DNA from: Stenotrophomonas sp. UBA2629
Lineage (GTDB): Bacteria > Pseudomonadota > Gammaproteobacteria > Xanthomonadales > Xanthomonadaceae
DNA: 64,000 bases
Reading direction: 5' to 3'
Assembly (NCBI GenBank): GCA_002359895.1
Contig: DEOB01000002.1
Span: forward strand, 62,001-126,000
Under the pieces are notes generated by a model. That model worked only from the letters and a program-made list of their open reading frames with translations. It made no database searches and was not told the origin of the DNA. Numbering within the stretch: position 1 is the stretch's first letter; each line of letters begins with the position of its first letter. The position numbers and the translations under genes were made by a program. This document shows positions 25,961 through 37,394 of this stretch, in pieces.

Positions 25961-28693
25961 AAGCACGTACTGCAACAGACCGCCGTTGCGGAAGTACACC
26001 ACTTCCTTGGGCGTCAGCAGCAGTACCTTGGCCTGGAAGCGCTTCTGCGTGCCGTCGGTGCGGGTGGCGGTGATCGTGGCCATCTTGGCCTGGCCATCGT
26101 CCAGCCCGGTGACGTCGAAGGTTTCCGAACCGTCCAGCCCCAGCGTCAGCGCGTTTTCGCCTTCGTTGAACTGCAGTGGCAGCACGCCCATGCCGACCAG
26201 GTTGGAGCGGTGGATACGCTCGAAGCTCTCGGCGATGACCGCCTTCACGCCCAGCAGGTTGGTGCCCTTGGCTGCCCAGTCACGCGAGGAGCCGGTGCCG
26301 TATTCCTTGCCTGCCAATACCACCAACGGCACGCCATCGGCCTTGTACTTCATGGCCGCGTCGTAGATGGCCAGCTTCTCGCCGACGGTGCTGCCCTTGG
26401 CGTAGTACAGCGTGTTGCCGCCTTCTTCGCCGCCAAACATCAGGTTCTTGATGCGGATATTGGCAAAGGTGCCGCGCACCATCACATCGTCATTGCCGCG
26501 GCGGCTGCCGTAGCTGTTGAAGTCCGCCGGCTGCACGCCGCGGGCCTGCAGGAAACGGCCCGCAGGCGAGTCCTTCTTGATATTGCCGGCCGGGGAGATG
26601 TGGTCGGTGGTGATGGAGTCACCAAACAGGCCCAGCACGCGCGCGCCATGGACGTCGTTGATGTTGCCCACCTGCATGGTCATGCCATCGAAGTAGGGCG
26701 GGTTCTTGATGTACGTCGAATCCGAATTCCACTCGTAGGCCTGGCCTTCCGGCGATTGGATCTGCGCCCAGCGGGTGTCGCCCTTGAATACGTCGGCGTA
26801 GTTCTGCTTGAACATTTCCGGGCCGACGGTGGCGGCGATCATGTCGCCGATTTCCTTGTTGCTTGGCCAGATGTCGCGCAGGTACACATCCTTGCCGTTG
26901 CTGTCCTGGCCGAGCGGCTCGCGGGTCAGGTCGATGCGCACGGTGCCGGCGATGGCATAAGCCACCACCAGCGGCGGCGAGGCCAGGTAGTTGGCTTTCA
27001 CTTCCGGGTGCACGCGGCCTTCAAAGTTGCGGTTGCCCGACAACACCGAGGCCACCACCAGATCACCGGCGGCAATGCCGGCGCTGACTTCCGTTGGAAG
27101 CGGGCCGGAGTTGCCGATACAGGTGGTGCAGCCGTAGCCCACCACGAAGAAGCCCAGCTTCTCCAGGTCGGTCAGCACCCCGGCTTTTTCCAGGTAGTCG
27201 GTGACTACGCGCGAGCCCGGCCCAAGCGAGGTCTTGACCCACGGCTTGGCCTTCAGGCCCAAGCGCGCGGCATTGCGTGCAAGCAGGCCGGCGCCCAGCA
27301 TCACCGCCGGGTTGGAGGTGTTGGTGCACGAGGTGATGGCGGCGATCACCACCGCGCCGTCCTTCAGGCGCAGGGTCTGGTTGTCGATGACGATGTCCGA
27401 GTGGCCCTTGGCCAGTTGCTCGTTGCCCACCGCCGCGCCGCCGCCCTCGTTGATGAAGTCGGACACGTCACCGTTGCGCTGCTCGCGGTGCGTGGTGAGC
27501 CCCTTCAGTGCTTCGCTGAAATTGCCATGCACCTCTTCCAGCAGCACGCGGTCCTGTGGGCGCTTGGGGCCGGCCATCGAAGGCTTCACGTCGGCCATGT
27601 CCAGCTCCAGCGTGGCGCTGTACTGGGCCGGTGCGCTGCCGGGTTCGTGCCACAGGCCCTGGGCCTTGGCATAACTTTCAACCAGGGCGATCTGCGCCTC
27701 GTCACGCCCGGACAGGCGCAGGTAATTCAGTGATTCGGCATCAATCGGGAAGATGCCGCAGGTGGCACCGTACTCCGGTGCCATGTTGGCGATGGTGGCG
27801 CGGTCGGCCAGTGGCAGGTGCTGCAGGCCGTCGCCGTAGAACTCCACGAATTTGCCCACCACGCCCAACGTGCGCAGCATCTGGGTGACGGTCAGCACCA
27901 GGTCGGTGGCGGTGGCGCCCTCGGGCAGCTTGCCGCTGAGCTTGAAGCCCACCACCTGCGGGATGAGCATCGAGGACGGCTGGCCGAGCATGGCCGCTTC
28001 AGCCTCGATGCCGCCCACGCCCCAGCCCAGCACGCCGATGCCGTTGATCATGGTGGTATGCGAGTCGGTACCGAACACGGTGTCCGGGAACGCCCATTGC
28101 GTGCCGTCAACATCGCGTGCCATCACCACGCGGGCCAGGTTTTCCAGGTTCACCTGGTGGACGATGCCGGTGTTGGGCGGCACCACCTTGAAGTTCTCGA
28201 ACGCCTTCTGGCCCCAGCGCAGGAAGCTGTAACGCTCCAGGTTGCGTTCAAACTCAATTTTGCCGTTGATGTCCAGCGCGTCGGGGCGGCCGAACACGTC
28301 CACCTGCACGGAGTGGTCGATGACCAGTTCCGACGGAATCAACGGGTTGATCTGCTCGGCATTGCCGCCCAGCTTGGTCACCGCATCGCGCATGGCGGCA
28401 AGGTCCACCACGCACGGCACGCCGGTGAAATCCTGCAGCACCACGCGCGCGGGCATGAAGGCGATTTCGGTATCGGGCTCGGCGGTGGGGTTCCAGCGGG
28501 CTACCGCTTCGATGTGCTCCGGGCCGACGGTCTGGCCGCCGTCCTCATGCCGGAGCAGGTTCTCCAGCAGGATCTTCATCGAATAGGGCAGGTGGGAAAT
28601 GTCGTATTTCTGACCGAGCTTGGGGAGGCTGCAGTAGGTGTACTGCTGGCCGCCAACTTCCAGTTGGCTGCGGGTGGAGAACGAATCGCTCAT
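25931..28693 (-). CDS. acnA: Aconitate hydratase A
   Basis: A 920-residue [4Fe-4S] enzyme interconverting citrate and isocitrate, of the AcnA/IRP type. Cluster cysteines appear in [15 protein letters not shown] and [39 protein letters not shown] and [16 protein letters not shown] are also present. AcnA-type enzymes are usually the stress- or stationary-phase aconitase in proteobacteria. It is divergent from vapBC and acnB. The C-terminal 10 codons are also present as a dead copy in the duplication unit at 25405-25580. Confidence 0.97.
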   Translation of the reverse strand: [920 protein letters not shown]

Positions 28694-28956
28694 GTCGGCT
28701 TTGCTCCTTTACTTACAGATGGCTTGCCACGGCAGGGCGCCGCGCGGGCTTTCCGGGGCCTTTGCCCCTTCAATGAATACCCGCCGAGTATGGACGAGGT
28801 AATCATGGCCGGGGCACGGCTGCAGGCTCCAGTTTAGGCAATGGCTTGTTGCGCCCATGTAACGGTATGTGGGCAAACGGCTGCCGTCATGCCGGACCAT
28901 GCTCGGCAGAGGCTTAGCCGGTGGAGCCTCAGCGGACCGTGGGGCCGCGCTACAGG
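28694..28956. other. Divergent control region between acnA and vapB
   Basis: About 320 bases separate the two divergent starts (28694-29013). The right end carries the vapBC promoter/operator. In the rest I see no further repeats or clear hexamers for acnA. Confidence 0.5.
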
Positions 28957-28958
28957 TT

Positions 28959-28999
28959 TTGGGTATGCCGGCGCAAGTATGTATAATTCGTACATACTT
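28959..28999 (+). promoter_or_regulatory. vapBC promoter with overlapping operator palindrome
   Basis: A perfect TATAAT lies at 28982-28987, with TTGGGT at 28959-28964 and a 17-base spacer. The -10 is inside an inverted repeat with arms AAGTATGTA (28975-28983) and TACATACTT (28991-28999) and a 7-base centre. An operator across the -10 is what autoregulated antitoxin promoters show. GCTGGAGG at 29001 is the ribosome-binding site for vapB. Confidence 0.8.
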
Positions 29000-29013
29000 C
29001 GCTGGAGGGCGCC

Positions 29014-29247
29014 ATGGAAGCCACCGTAGCTGAACGCGGGCAGATCACTCTGCCCAAGGCCGTGCGTGATGCGCTGGGCCTGACCAAGGGCACCCAGCTC
29101 AAGGTTGAGCTGGACGGCAGCCGCATCATCCTGCGCAAGAGCGTGGACGACGCCATTTCCCGCGCGCGCGGCAAGTTCGCGCTGGACGGTTTTGACTCGG
29201 CCGAGCACGCCGTGCGTACCGTCCGCGACGAGGCCGGCGAGGAATGA
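29014..29247 (+). CDS. vapB: AbrB/MazE-type antitoxin of a VapBC pair
   Basis: A 77-residue protein. The N-terminal swapped-hairpin DNA-binding domain (MEATVAERGQITLPKAVRDALGLTKGTQLKVEL) is typical of the SpoVT-AbrB fold. The acidic C-terminus (ALDGFDSAEHAVRTVRDEAGEE) would wrap the toxin. ATG 29014 follows GGAGG. It overlaps vapC by four bases (ATGA). It should repress its own promoter through the palindrome just upstream. Confidence 0.9.
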   Translation: MEATVAERGQITLPKAVRDALGLTKGTQLKVELDGSRIILRKSVDDAISRARGKFALDGFDSAEHAVRTVRDEAGEE

Positions 29248-29642
29248 TCGCGGTCGACTCCCCGGTACTGATTGAACTGCTCAGCGACGGCCCGCGCGCC
29301 GACGCGGTGGAAGCCTGCCTGCGGCAGGCGCTGGTCGGTGGCCGGGTGGTGGTCTGCGGCACCACGCTGGCCGAGGTCTGCGCCTCGCTGCGCGGTGGTG
29401 CCGAGGTGCAGGAAGCGCTGGAAGAAATGGGCGTCCATTTCAATCCGCTGGAAGCCAAATCCGCGTTGCGTGCCGGCGAGATGCACCGTCGCCACCGCCA
29501 ACGCAGCGGCGACACCCGCCGCATCGACGATTTCATGGTGGGTGCCCACGCACTGCTGCAGTGCGATGGCCTGATCACCTGGAACGACACGTTTTATCGC
29601 GACTACTTCAAGGGCCTGAAGCTGATCGTGCCGCAAGCCTGA
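29244..29642 (+). CDS. vapC: PIN-domain ribonuclease toxin VapC
   Basis: A 132-residue PIN protein. Acidic active-site residues are visible in MIAVDSPVLIELL (Asp5), TTLAEVCASL (Glu), RRIDDFMVGAHALL (Asp) and LITWNDTFYRDYF (Asp). VapC toxins cut tRNA or rRNA when the antitoxin is degraded. All key residues are present, so it is probably active. It ends 37 bases before acnB and might be read through into it. Confidence 0.9.
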   Translation: MIAVDSPVLIELLSDGPRADAVEACLRQALVGGRVVVCGTTLAEVCASLRGGAEVQEALEEMGVHFNPLEAKSALRAGEMHRRHRQRSGDTRRIDDFMVGAHALLQCDGLITWNDTFYRDYFKGLKLIVPQA

Positions 29643-29679
29643 GCCCATCCACTATTAACCGTTACACCCGGGAGTTGTC

Positions 29680-32271
29680 ATGTTGGAAGCCTACCGCCAC
29701 CACGTAGCCGAGCGCGCCGCGCTTGGCATCCCGCCGTTGCCGCTGACTGCACAGCAGACGGCCGACGTCATCGAGCTGCTGAAGAACCCGCCCGCAGGCG
29801 AAGCCGAGTTCCTGCTCGACCTGATCACCAACCGCGTGCCGGCCGGCGTGGATGACGCCGCCAAGGTCAAGGCTTCGTACCTGGCCGCCATCGCCTTCGG
29901 CAGCGAGAAGAACGCGCTGATCACCCGTGCGCGCGCCACCGAACTGCTGGGCACCATGCTGGGCGGTTACAACGTCGCGCCGCTGATCCAGCTGCTGGAC
30001 GACGCCGAAGTCGGCGCCATCGCCGCTGAAGGCCTGAAGCACACCCTGCTGGTGTTTGATGCGTTCCACGACGTGCAGGAAAAGGCCAAGGCCGGCAACG
30101 CCAATGCACAGGGCGTGCTGCAGAGCTGGGCCGATGCCGAGTGGTTCACCAGCAAGCCGGAAGTGCCGCAGTCGCTGACCATCACCGTGTTCAAGGTGCC
30201 GGGCGAAACCAACACCGACGACCTGTCGCCGGCACCGGATGCCACCACGCGCCCGGACATCCCGATGCACGCGCTGGCGATGCTGAAGAACAAGCGTCCC
30301 GACGCGCCGTTCGTGCCGGAAGAAGACGGCAAGCGCGGCCCGATCCAGGAAATCCTGTCGCTGAAGGACAAGGGCCACCTGGTTGCCTACGTGGGCGACG
30401 TGGTCGGCACCGGCTCCAGCCGCAAGTCCGCCACCAACTCGGTGCTGTGGTTCACCGGTGAAGACATCCCCTTCATCCCGAACAAGCGCTTCGGCGGCGT
30501 GTGCCTGGGTTCCAAGATCGCCCCGATCTTCTACAACACCATGGAAGACGCCGGCGCACTGCCGATCGAGCTGGACGTGTCCAAGATGGAGCACGGCGAT
30601 GTCGTCGAGCTGCGTCCGTACGATGGCAAGGCGCTGAAGAACGGCGAAGTGATTGCCGAGTTCCAGGTCAAGAGCGAAGTGCTGTTTGACGAAGTGCGCG
30701 CCGGTGGCCGCATTCCACTGATCATCGGCCGCGGCCTCACCGCCAAGGCGCGCGAAGCGCTGGGCCTGCCGGTGACCGATCTGTTCCGCCTGCCGGTGCA
30801 GCCGGCTGACACCGGCAAGGGTTACTCGCTGGCACAGAAGATGGTCGGCCGCGCCTGCGGTCTGCCGGAAGGCCAGGGCATGCGCCCGGGCACCTATTGC
30901 GAACCGAAGATGACCTCCGTGGGCTCGCAGGACACCACCGGCCCGATGACCCGTGACGAGCTGAAGGATCTGGCTTGCCTGGGCTTCTCGGCCGACCTGG
31001 TGATGCAGTCGTTCTGCCACACCGCCGCCTACCCGAAGCCGGTGGACGTGAAAACCCACCACACCCTGCCGGAGTTCATCTCTACTCGTGGCGGCGTCTC
31101 GCTGCGTCCGGGCGACGGCGTGATCCACAGCTGGCTCAACCGCATGCTGCTGCCGGACACCGTCGGTACCGGTGGTGACTCGCACACCCGCTTCCCGGTG
31201 GGCATTTCGTTCCCGGCCGGTTCGGGCCTGGTCGCCTTCGCCGCTGCCACCGGTGTGATGCCGCTGGATATGCCGGAGTCGGTGCTGGTGCGCTTCAAGG
31301 GCAAGATGCAGCCGGGCGTGACCCTGCGTGACCTGGTCAACGCCATTCCGCTGTACGCGATCAAGTCGGGCGATCTGACCGTAGCCAAGGCTGGCAAGAA
31401 GAACATCTTCTCCGGCCGCATTCTTGAAATCGAAGGTCTGCCGGACCTGAAGGTCGAGCAGGCGTTCGAGCTGTCCGATGCCTCGGCCGAGCGTTCGGCT
31501 GCCGGTTGCTCGGTGCACCTGAACAAAGAGCCGATCATCGAGTACCTCACCAGCAACATCACCCTGCTGAAGTGGATGATTGCTGAAGGGTATGCCGACG
31601 CCCGTTCGCTGGCACGCCGCATCGAGAAGATGGAAGCGTGGCTGGCTGACCCGCAGCTGCTGGAAGCCGATGCCGACGCCGAGTACGCCGCCGTCATCGA
31701 GATCGACCTGGCCGACATCCACGAGCCGATCGTGGCCTGCCCGAACGACCCGGACGACGTGAAGACGCTGTCTGAAGTTGCCGGTGCCAAGATCGACGAG
31801 GTGTTCATCGGTTCGTGCATGACCAACATCGGTCACTTCCGCGCCGCTGCAAAGCTGCTGGAAGGCAAGCGCGACATCCCGACGCGCCTGTGGGTGGCCC
31901 CGCCGACCAAGATGGATGCCTCCGAGCTGACCAAGGAAGGCGTCTACGGCACCTTCGGCAGCGCCGGCGCACGCATGGAAATGCCGGGCTGCTCGCTGTG
32001 CATGGGCAACCAGGCGCAGATCCGCGAAGGCTCCACCGCGATGTCGACCTCGACCCGCAACTTCCCGAACCGCTTGGGTCGCAACACCAACGTGTACCTG
32101 GGTTCGGCCGAGCTGGCCGCCATCTGTTCGCGTCTGGGCCGCATCCCGACCAAGGAAGAGTACATGGCCGATATCGGTGTGCTGGATGCCAGCGGCAGCG
32201 AGATCTACCGCTACATGAACTTCGACCAGATTGCCGACTACAAGGACGTGGCCGATACGGTCAACGCCTGA
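29680..32271 (+). CDS. acnB: Aconitate hydratase B (2-methylisocitrate dehydratase)
   Basis: An 863-residue AcnB-type aconitase with an N-terminal HEAT-like helical domain, then the swivel domain ([19 protein letters not shown]), then the catalytic domains. Cluster ligands are in [15 protein letters not shown] and [12 protein letters not shown], and [22 protein letters not shown] is conserved. AcnB is the main TCA-cycle aconitase in most proteobacteria; in Xanthomonas it is also called RpfA. ATG 29680 follows a GGGAG site. Confidence 0.97.
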   Translation: MLEAYRHHVAERAALGIPPLPLTAQQTADVIELLKNPPAGEAEFLLDLITNRVPAGVDDAAKVKASYLAAIAFGSEKNALITRARATELLGTMLGGYNVAPLIQLLDDAEVGAIAAEGLKHTLLVFDAFHDVQEKAKAGNANAQGVLQSWADAEWFTSKPEVPQSLTITVFKVPGETNTDDLSPAPDATTRPDIPMHALAMLKNKRPDAPFVPEEDGKRGPIQEILSLKDKGHLVAYVGDVVGTGSSRKSATNSVLWFTGEDIPFIPNKRFGGVCLGSKIAPIFYNTMEDAGALPIELDVSKMEHGDVVELRPYDGKALKNGEVIAEFQVKSEVLFDEVRAGGRIPLIIGRGLTAKAREALGLPVTDLFRLPVQPADTGKGYSLAQKMVGRACGLPEGQGMRPGTYCEPKMTSVGSQDTTGPMTRDELKDLACLGFSADLVMQSFCHTAAYPKPVDVKTHHTLPEFISTRGGVSLRPGDGVIHSWLNRMLLPDTVGTGGDSHTRFPVGISFPAGSGLVAFAAATGVMPLDMPESVLVRFKGKMQPGVTLRDLVNAIPLYAIKSGDLTVAKAGKKNIFSGRILEIEGLPDLKVEQAFELSDASAERSAAGCSVHLNKEPIIEYLTSNITLLKWMIAEGYADARSLARRIEKMEAWLADPQLLEADADAEYAAVIEIDLADIHEPIVACPNDPDDVKTLSEVAGAKIDEVFIGSCMTNIGHFRAAAKLLEGKRDIPTRLWVAPPTKMDASELTKEGVYGTFGSAGARMEMPGCSLCMGNQAQIREGSTAMSTSTRNFPNRLGRNTNVYLGSAELAAICSRLGRIPTKEEYMADIGVLDASGSEIYRYMNFDQIADYKDVADTVNA

Positions 32272-32297
32272 GTCTGATCGGCGGTAAGTGTTGAACG

Positions 32298-32328
32298 AAA
32301 AACCCCCAGAGAATCTGGGGGTTTTTTT
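32298..32328 (+). terminator. Rho-independent terminator of acnB
   Basis: AACCCCCAGA, GAA and TCTGGGGGTT followed by seven T, about 30 bases after the acnB stop. Confidence 0.95.
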
Positions 32329-32589
32329 GTCGCGGATTGGCTACTTACACGCGTGGGAGCGAGATGCTAAATTCTCAGCTCGGTGTAAGAAGGTATCGTT
32401 GAACCAGTTTGCCCCTTCCATTTCGCCTGCTTACGGAGTCGCGGTTCAACGCTCACGGCTCCTGAGGACGGGCTTTAACAGATATTCCAGAATGTGCTTT
32501 TACCCGCCGCGGATGCCAGTCGATACAATCATGCTTGGAATAGTCGGTGTCTATGTTTGAATACTAGCGTCCCGGAGTTGCCTTAGATC
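32329..32589. other. Gene-free interval between acnB and cheB
   Basis: About 260 bases of noticeably lower GC content between two convergent genes. I see no ORF with protein character and no repeat. Confidence 0.5.
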
Positions 32590-33645
32590 TCAACTGTGCG
32601 CTAGGACAAGCAACCTCTCGGTGATTTTTTCAAGTGGAAGAACATCATCTACAGCGCCTAGTCGTACTGCGCTGCCAGGCATACCCCACACGACGCTGCT
32701 GGCTTCGTCCTGCGCCAACGTGGTGGCGCCGGCCTGCTTCATTTCCAATAGGCCGCGCGCGCCGTCTTCACCCATGCCGGTGAGGATCACGCCAATGGCA
32801 TTGGCACCAGCACTCTGCGCGACAGAGCGGAACAGCACATCGACCGCAGGTTTGTGCAGGTTTACCGGTGCGGTGTCGTCCACACGGCAACGCCAGCGGG
32901 CACCGTCGCGGATGATGCGCAGGTGGCGGCCGCCTGCCGGTAGATAGGCGTGGCCGGGCAGGATCGCCTCGCCGTCGGTGGCTTCGCGCACCGACATGGC
33001 CGAATGCTTGTCCAAGCGTTCGGCAAACGCGGTGCTGAAGCTAGCGGGAAGGTGCTGGGTCAGCACCACGGCGGGGGCATCGGCGGGCATGGATTCCAAT
33101 ACGACGCGGATAGCCTCGGTGCCGCCGGCAGATGCGCCGATGGCAATCAGGCGGTCGGTGGTGCGGAAGCCGATGGCGGCGCTCCGGGCGATCGGCATCG
33201 CGGGACGGCGTTGCAGCGAAGCCGATGCCGAAACACGCGAGCGTGCCGCCATCTTGACCTTGGCACGGATTTCTTCGGCGTAGGCCTCCAAGCCGCGCGC
33301 AACATCCAGCTTGGGCTTGGCGACAAAATCCACCGCGCCCAGCGCCAACGCCTGCAACGTAGTGTCTGCACCGCGCTCGGTAAGCGAGGACACCATCACC
33401 ACGGGCAGCGGATGCAGACGCATCAGGTTTTCAAGAAAGGCCAACCCATCCATGCGCGGCATTTCAACGTCCAGCGTGAGAACGTCTGGCTTGAGTCGTT
33501 TTATTTTTTCGCGCGCAAGCAAGGGGTCGGCTGCGGTGCCGACCACTTCAATGCCGGGGTCGGCCGCAAGCAGTTCTGAAAGCACTTGGCGAACCAACGC
33601 CGAATCGTCGATCACCAACACTCGACAGGGCGGTTGCAGCGTCAT
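32590..33645 (-). CDS. cheB: Chemotaxis protein-glutamate methylesterase/deamidase
   Basis: A 351-residue response regulator. Residues 1 to about 125 are the receiver domain ([22 protein letters not shown] with the phosphorylated Asp, MVSSLT, KPK). The C-terminal methylesterase domain has the catalytic Ser in [11 protein letters not shown], His in LTQHLP and Asp in GMGEDGARG. It removes methyl groups from receptors, opposing CheR. The start overlaps the cheD stop (ATGA). It is the last gene of the MCP-cheR-cheD-cheB unit. Confidence 0.96.
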   Translation of the reverse strand: MTLQPPCRVLVIDDSALVRQVLSELLAADPGIEVVGTAADPLLAREKIKRLKPDVLTLDVEMPRMDGLAFLENLMRLHPLPVVMVSSLTERGADTTLQALALGAVDFVAKPKLDVARGLEAYAEEIRAKVKMAARSRVSASASLQRRPAMPIARSAAIGFRTTDRLIAIGASAGGTEAIRVVLESMPADAPAVVLTQHLPASFSTAFAERLDKHSAMSVREATDGEAILPGHAYLPAGGRHLRIIRDGARWRCRVDDTAPVNLHKPAVDVLFRSVAQSAGANAIGVILTGMGEDGARGLLEMKQAGATTLAQDEASSVVWGMPGSAVRLGAVDDVLPLEKITERLLVLAHS

Positions 33646-34241
33646 TCAAACAACTCCACACCGCCACTGACCGGCGTGCGTGACAGTTTTGCGCGCACGG
33701 CCGATTCGGCGGCTGCCACTTCAGCATCGTGTGCATGCGGCAGGCGCTGCACCACCACACGGCCGGTGATGGGGAAGAACCACACCTTGCGCGGATGGAT
33801 GCCGCACAGATCCTCAGCCATTACCGGAATGTGCTCGGCCTGCAGATAGTGGCGCACGAACTCTGCATTGCGTGTGCCCACGGGATTGCTGGTGAAGCCC
33901 TTGAGTACATTGGCGCCGCCAAATACCTTGGCTTCTAGGCGCTTGCGGTGGGCGCCACGCTTGAGCAGATCGTTGATGAGCAGTTCCATGGCATAGCTGC
34001 CGTAACGCGCGGGTGCGCCGTCACCGACGTTGCCTTCGGGCAGCAGAAAGTGATTCATGCCGCCAATGCCGAGAATAGGGTCGCGGATGCACGCGGCCAC
34101 ACATGAGCCCAGCGTGGTGGTCAACGCGGTGTCATCGTCGACCACCAGGTACTGCGTTGGCAGCAGCTTGGCGGCGATCGTCTGGAAGCGACTATCGTGA
34201 TAACGCATCACGTCATCGGGATACTTCTGCGTGGGTTTCAT
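33642..34241 (-). CDS. cheD: Chemoreceptor glutamine deamidase
   Basis: A 199-residue protein starting at ATG 34241 ([19 protein letters not shown]), overlapping the cheR stop. The catalytic cysteine and histidine lie in [14 protein letters not shown] and [16 protein letters not shown] and the GTRNAEFV segment are also conserved. CheD deamidates glutamines in receptor helices so that CheR can methylate them. The position between cheR and cheB is typical. Confidence 0.95.
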   Translation of the reverse strand: MKPTQKYPDDVMRYHDSRFQTIAAKLLPTQYLVVDDDTALTTTLGSCVAACIRDPILGIGGMNHFLLPEGNVGDGAPARYGSYAMELLINDLLKRGAHRKRLEAKVFGGANVLKGFTSNPVGTRNAEFVRHYLQAEHIPVMAEDLCGIHPRKVWFFPITGRVVVQRLPHAHDAEVAAAESAVRAKLSRTPVSGGVELFE

Positions 34242-35083
34242 GCGCCGCTCCGTGCGGTGCGCCGGTACAGCGTGCGGCCGCACGGCTGGATGAGGTCGGC
34301 GGCGTGCAGATAGTTCTCCGAGTGACCGGTATACAGCAGGCCCTCGTCACCCATGTGCTCCACCAGGCGCGACAGGATGGCGCGCTGGGTGGGCTTGTCG
34401 AAGTAGATCATCACGTTGCGGCAGAACAGCGCATCGAACGGACCACCCACGTCGTAGCGGTTGGCCAGCAGGTTGAGTGGGCGGAACTCGATCAACGAGC
34501 GCAGCGCTGGCACGACCCGGCACTTGCCCTCGTTGGGGCCGCTGCCGCGTTGGAAGTAGCGACGCTTCAGTTCATCGTCCAGCCCGTTGATGCGCTCCAT
34601 CGCATAAACGCCCTGACTGGCGGTGGCCAACACCTGCGTATCCACGTCAGTGGCGAGGATGCGGACCGGCGGCGTCATCGTGCCGAAGGTTTCGCAGGCG
34701 GTGATGGCGAGCGAGTAGGGCTCCTCGCCGGTGGAAGCGGCACACGACCACAATTTCAACGGGGCTTTGGGCGCGCGTCGCAGCAGCTCCTCATGCAGCT
34801 TGTCGAAGTGGTGGGGCTCACGGAAGAACGAGGTGAGATTGGTGGTCAATGCATTGGTGAATGCCTGCCATTCCTCGCCCCCGTGCTGCTCCAGCTGATC
34901 TAGATAGTCCTTGAACGAGCGCAGTCCAAGCGTACGCAGTCGGCGTGAAAGGCGGCCGTACACCATGTCGCGCTTGGCCGGCACCAGGGCGATGCCAGCA
35001 CGCGCATGGATCAGCTCGCACACGCGGCGGAAGTCGCGGTCATTGAACTCAAAGTCGCGCTCGCCGGAGCTGAGGTTGGACAT
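34238..35083 (-). CDS. cheR: Chemotaxis protein methyltransferase
   Basis: A 281-residue SAM-dependent enzyme. An N-terminal helical domain ([21 protein letters not shown]) is followed by the methyltransferase fold with [19 protein letters not shown] (SAM-binding), [11 protein letters not shown] and [21 protein letters not shown] 35083 lies nine bases after GCGGAG. A TTG six codons upstream overlaps the MCP stop and is less likely. It methylates receptor glutamates, and the second MCP in this block carries a C-terminal tether that could recruit it. Confidence 0.95.
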   Translation of the reverse strand: MSNLSSGERDFEFNDRDFRRVCELIHARAGIALVPAKRDMVYGRLSRRLRTLGLRSFKDYLDQLEQHGGEEWQAFTNALTTNLTSFFREPHHFDKLHEELLRRAPKAPLKLWSCAASTGEEPYSLAITACETFGTMTPPVRILATDVDTQVLATASQGVYAMERINGLDDELKRRYFQRGSGPNEGKCRVVPALRSLIEFRPLNLLANRYDVGGPFDALFCRNVMIYFDKPTQRAILSRLVEHMGDEGLLYTGHSENYLHAADLIQPCGRTLYRRTARSGA

Positions 35084-35097
35084 GGTATGGGCTCCGC

Positions 35098-37245
35098 TCA
35101 ACTGGCCAATGCCAGCGGAGCAGTGCCGGTTGTCTGCTCCAGGCGGAACACGGCGACGGCCTGCTCGAGCTGGTTGGCCTGCTCCTCCAGCGAGCGGGCA
35201 GCAGCAGTGGCTTCTTCCACCAGGGCCGCGTTTTGCTGTGTGGTTTCGTCCATCTGCATGACGGTCTGGTTGACCTGCTCGATGCCGGCGCTCTGTTCCT
35301 GCGAGGCGGCGGAGATCTCGGCCATGATGTCGGTAACCTGCTGCACCGAGGCCACAATCTCACCCATGGTGGTGCCGGCCTGCTGCACCAGCTGCGAGCC
35401 TTCGGCCACCTTACTGACCGAGTCTTCGATCAGCCCCTTGATCTCCTTGGCCGCGCCGGCCGAACGCTGGGCCAACGTACGCACTTCGGAGGCCACCACG
35501 GCAAAGCCACGACCCTGCTCCCCGGCACGTGCAGCTTCAACAGCAGCATTCAACGCCAGAATGTTTGTTTGGAATGCAATGCCGTCAATTACTGAGATGA
35601 TGTCGGCAATGCGTCGTGAGGCATGCTCGATCTGGCTCATGGTGGTGACGACTTCTTCCACGACTGTGCCGCCGCGCGAAGCCACGCCCGCTGCGCCAAT
35701 GGCCAGTTGATTGGCCTGTCGCGCCGAATCTGCGTTCTGGCGCACCGTGGAGGTGAGTTCCTCCATCGACGCGGCGGTCTCTTCCAGATTGGCGGCCTGC
35801 ATTTCGGTGCGGCGAGACAGATCGGTGTTGCCGGTGGCGATTTCGCCCGCCGAGAGCGTGATGCTGTCTGCCGACTGTTGGATGTGCGAAACAATTCCCG
35901 ACAGCTGCTTGATGGTGCGGTTGGCGTCATCGCGCATCCGGGCGAACACACCCTGGAAGTCACCGCGCATGGTGACGGTGAGGTCACCGTTGGCTAACGC
36001 ACGCAACAGGCTGGAGATCTGCCCGAGGTTGTCGTCGCTGGTGCGCATCATCGAGTTCAGTGCCCGCACCATGGCCAGGAAGTCATGCTCGAAGCGGCTC
36101 TCATCGCCGCGCTGGCTGAAATCGCCTGCGGCCGCGGCCACGCCCAAGCGGGTGATTTCACCGTTGATTGCGGCCAGGTTCTGCTTGATGGCAGCCATGG
36201 TTTCGGTGATGACACGCTTCTCACCGGGCAACAGCGGCATGTCCGGCGTCAGGTCGCCCACCGCATAGCGCTGCGCAATGGCGATGACCTGCATCTTCAC
36301 GTCGATATGGTTGGCGACCAGAATGTTGGTCTCGGCAACCATCACTCCGTAGTCGCCGGGGAAAGCGGCCGGGTCGATGCGGTAGCTGATGATGCCGGCA
36401 TCATGCTGGCGGGCCATTTCGCTCTGCGCGCCGATAACCGCCCGCAGCTGCTCCTGCATGCGTTGCATGCTGAGCAGCAACTGCCCGGTTTCGTCAGCGC
36501 TGGGGGCATCGATGCTGTTGTTCATGCGGCCCTGCGCGATGGCGTTTGCCACGGCGGTGGCATTACGCAACGGCAGCACGATACGGTTGCCGATGATCCA
36601 GCTCAATGCGACCACCAGCAGTACGAGTATGCCGCCGGAGACGGCCATGATCGCCGTGAATTTCAGCGCCTGAGCCTGCACGTCGTCCATGTAGACGCCG
36701 CTGGAGACTACCCAGTTCCAGGGTTTGAACAGGCCGGCATAGGCGAGCTTTGCGACCGGCGCTTCACTGCCAGGCTTTTCCCAGCTGTAGGCAACATAGC
36801 CACCACCGTTACGTGCGACCTGTACCTGTTCGTAGTAAACGCGCACGCCGTCTTCGGCCTTGTAGTCCTTCAGGTCTCTGCCCACCAGATCATCGCGAAA
36901 CGGATGCATCAGCAGTGCGTAGTCGATGTTGTTGATGGTGAAGTAGTTGATGTCACCGTCCGAGCGCATGGTTTTCACCGCCGCCAATGCCTGGACCTGC
37001 GCATCGTGCAGGCTCATCTCGCCCGCTTCAGCACGCTGTGCGTAGTGGCCCAATACGCCGTAGGTAAGCTCTACCTGCGTGCGCAGCGCTTGCTTGCGTG
37101 TTTCATGCAGATCCACGTACTGCATACGTGCAGCAATTACAGACAGCAGGATCACGCCGAGCACGATCAGCACCGTCAGCAGATTCAACTTGCGACGTAC
37201 GGAGATATTGGAAATGTAGTTCGACCAAATGCGATAGATGTTCAT
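35098..37245 (-). CDS. Methyl-accepting chemotaxis protein with sCache sensor
   Basis: A 715-residue receptor. An N-terminal membrane helix ([18 protein letters not shown]) is followed by a periplasmic single-Cache domain (about residues 40-190, ending [18 protein letters not shown]), a second helix ([18 protein letters not shown]) and HAMP-like linkers. The signalling hairpin has the tip [37 protein letters not shown] (residues about 555-590). It ends APLALAS with no CheR/CheB pentapeptide. It heads the unit mcp-cheR-cheD-cheB, transcribed from a sigma-28-like promoter about 54 bases upstream. Confidence 0.95.
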   Translation of the reverse strand: MNIYRIWSNYISNISVRRKLNLLTVLIVLGVILLSVIAARMQYVDLHETRKQALRTQVELTYGVLGHYAQRAEAGEMSLHDAQVQALAAVKTMRSDGDINYFTINNIDYALLMHPFRDDLVGRDLKDYKAEDGVRVYYEQVQVARNGGGYVAYSWEKPGSEAPVAKLAYAGLFKPWNWVVSSGVYMDDVQAQALKFTAIMAVSGGILVLLVVALSWIIGNRIVLPLRNATAVANAIAQGRMNNSIDAPSADETGQLLLSMQRMQEQLRAVIGAQSEMARQHDAGIISYRIDPAAFPGDYGVMVAETNILVANHIDVKMQVIAIAQRYAVGDLTPDMPLLPGEKRVITETMAAIKQNLAAINGEITRLGVAAAAGDFSQRGDESRFEHDFLAMVRALNSMMRTSDDNLGQISSLLRALANGDLTVTMRGDFQGVFARMRDDANRTIKQLSGIVSHIQQSADSITLSAGEIATGNTDLSRRTEMQAANLEETAASMEELTSTVRQNADSARQANQLAIGAAGVASRGGTVVEEVVTTMSQIEHASRRIADIISVIDGIAFQTNILALNAAVEAARAGEQGRGFAVVASEVRTLAQRSAGAAKEIKGLIEDSVSKVAEGSQLVQQAGTTMGEIVASVQQVTDIMAEISAASQEQSAGIEQVNQTVMQMDETTQQNAALVEEATAAARSLEEQANQLEQAVAVFRLEQTTGTAPLALAS

Positions 37246-37298
37246 CGGGGGAGGCGAGCTTTGGCGCCGCGCTGGCGCTGAACGAGGGGGTTACGTCT

Positions 37299-37325
37299 AT
37301 AGCGGCCGTGATCGGGCCAAGTTGA
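37299..37325 (-). promoter_or_regulatory. Sigma-28 (FliA)-like promoter of the MCP-cheRDB unit
   Basis: On the minus strand, TCAA (37325-37322), 15 bases, then GCCGCTAT (37306-37299). The consensus is TAAA-N15-GCCGATAA. The ATG follows 54 bases later. Confidence 0.7.
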
Positions 37326-37394
37326 GCCCGCATGAAGCACCGTTCCTCACCGACTGGATTTGCAGGGGAGGTGAGAGGGCCCACTTCTCAGCCC

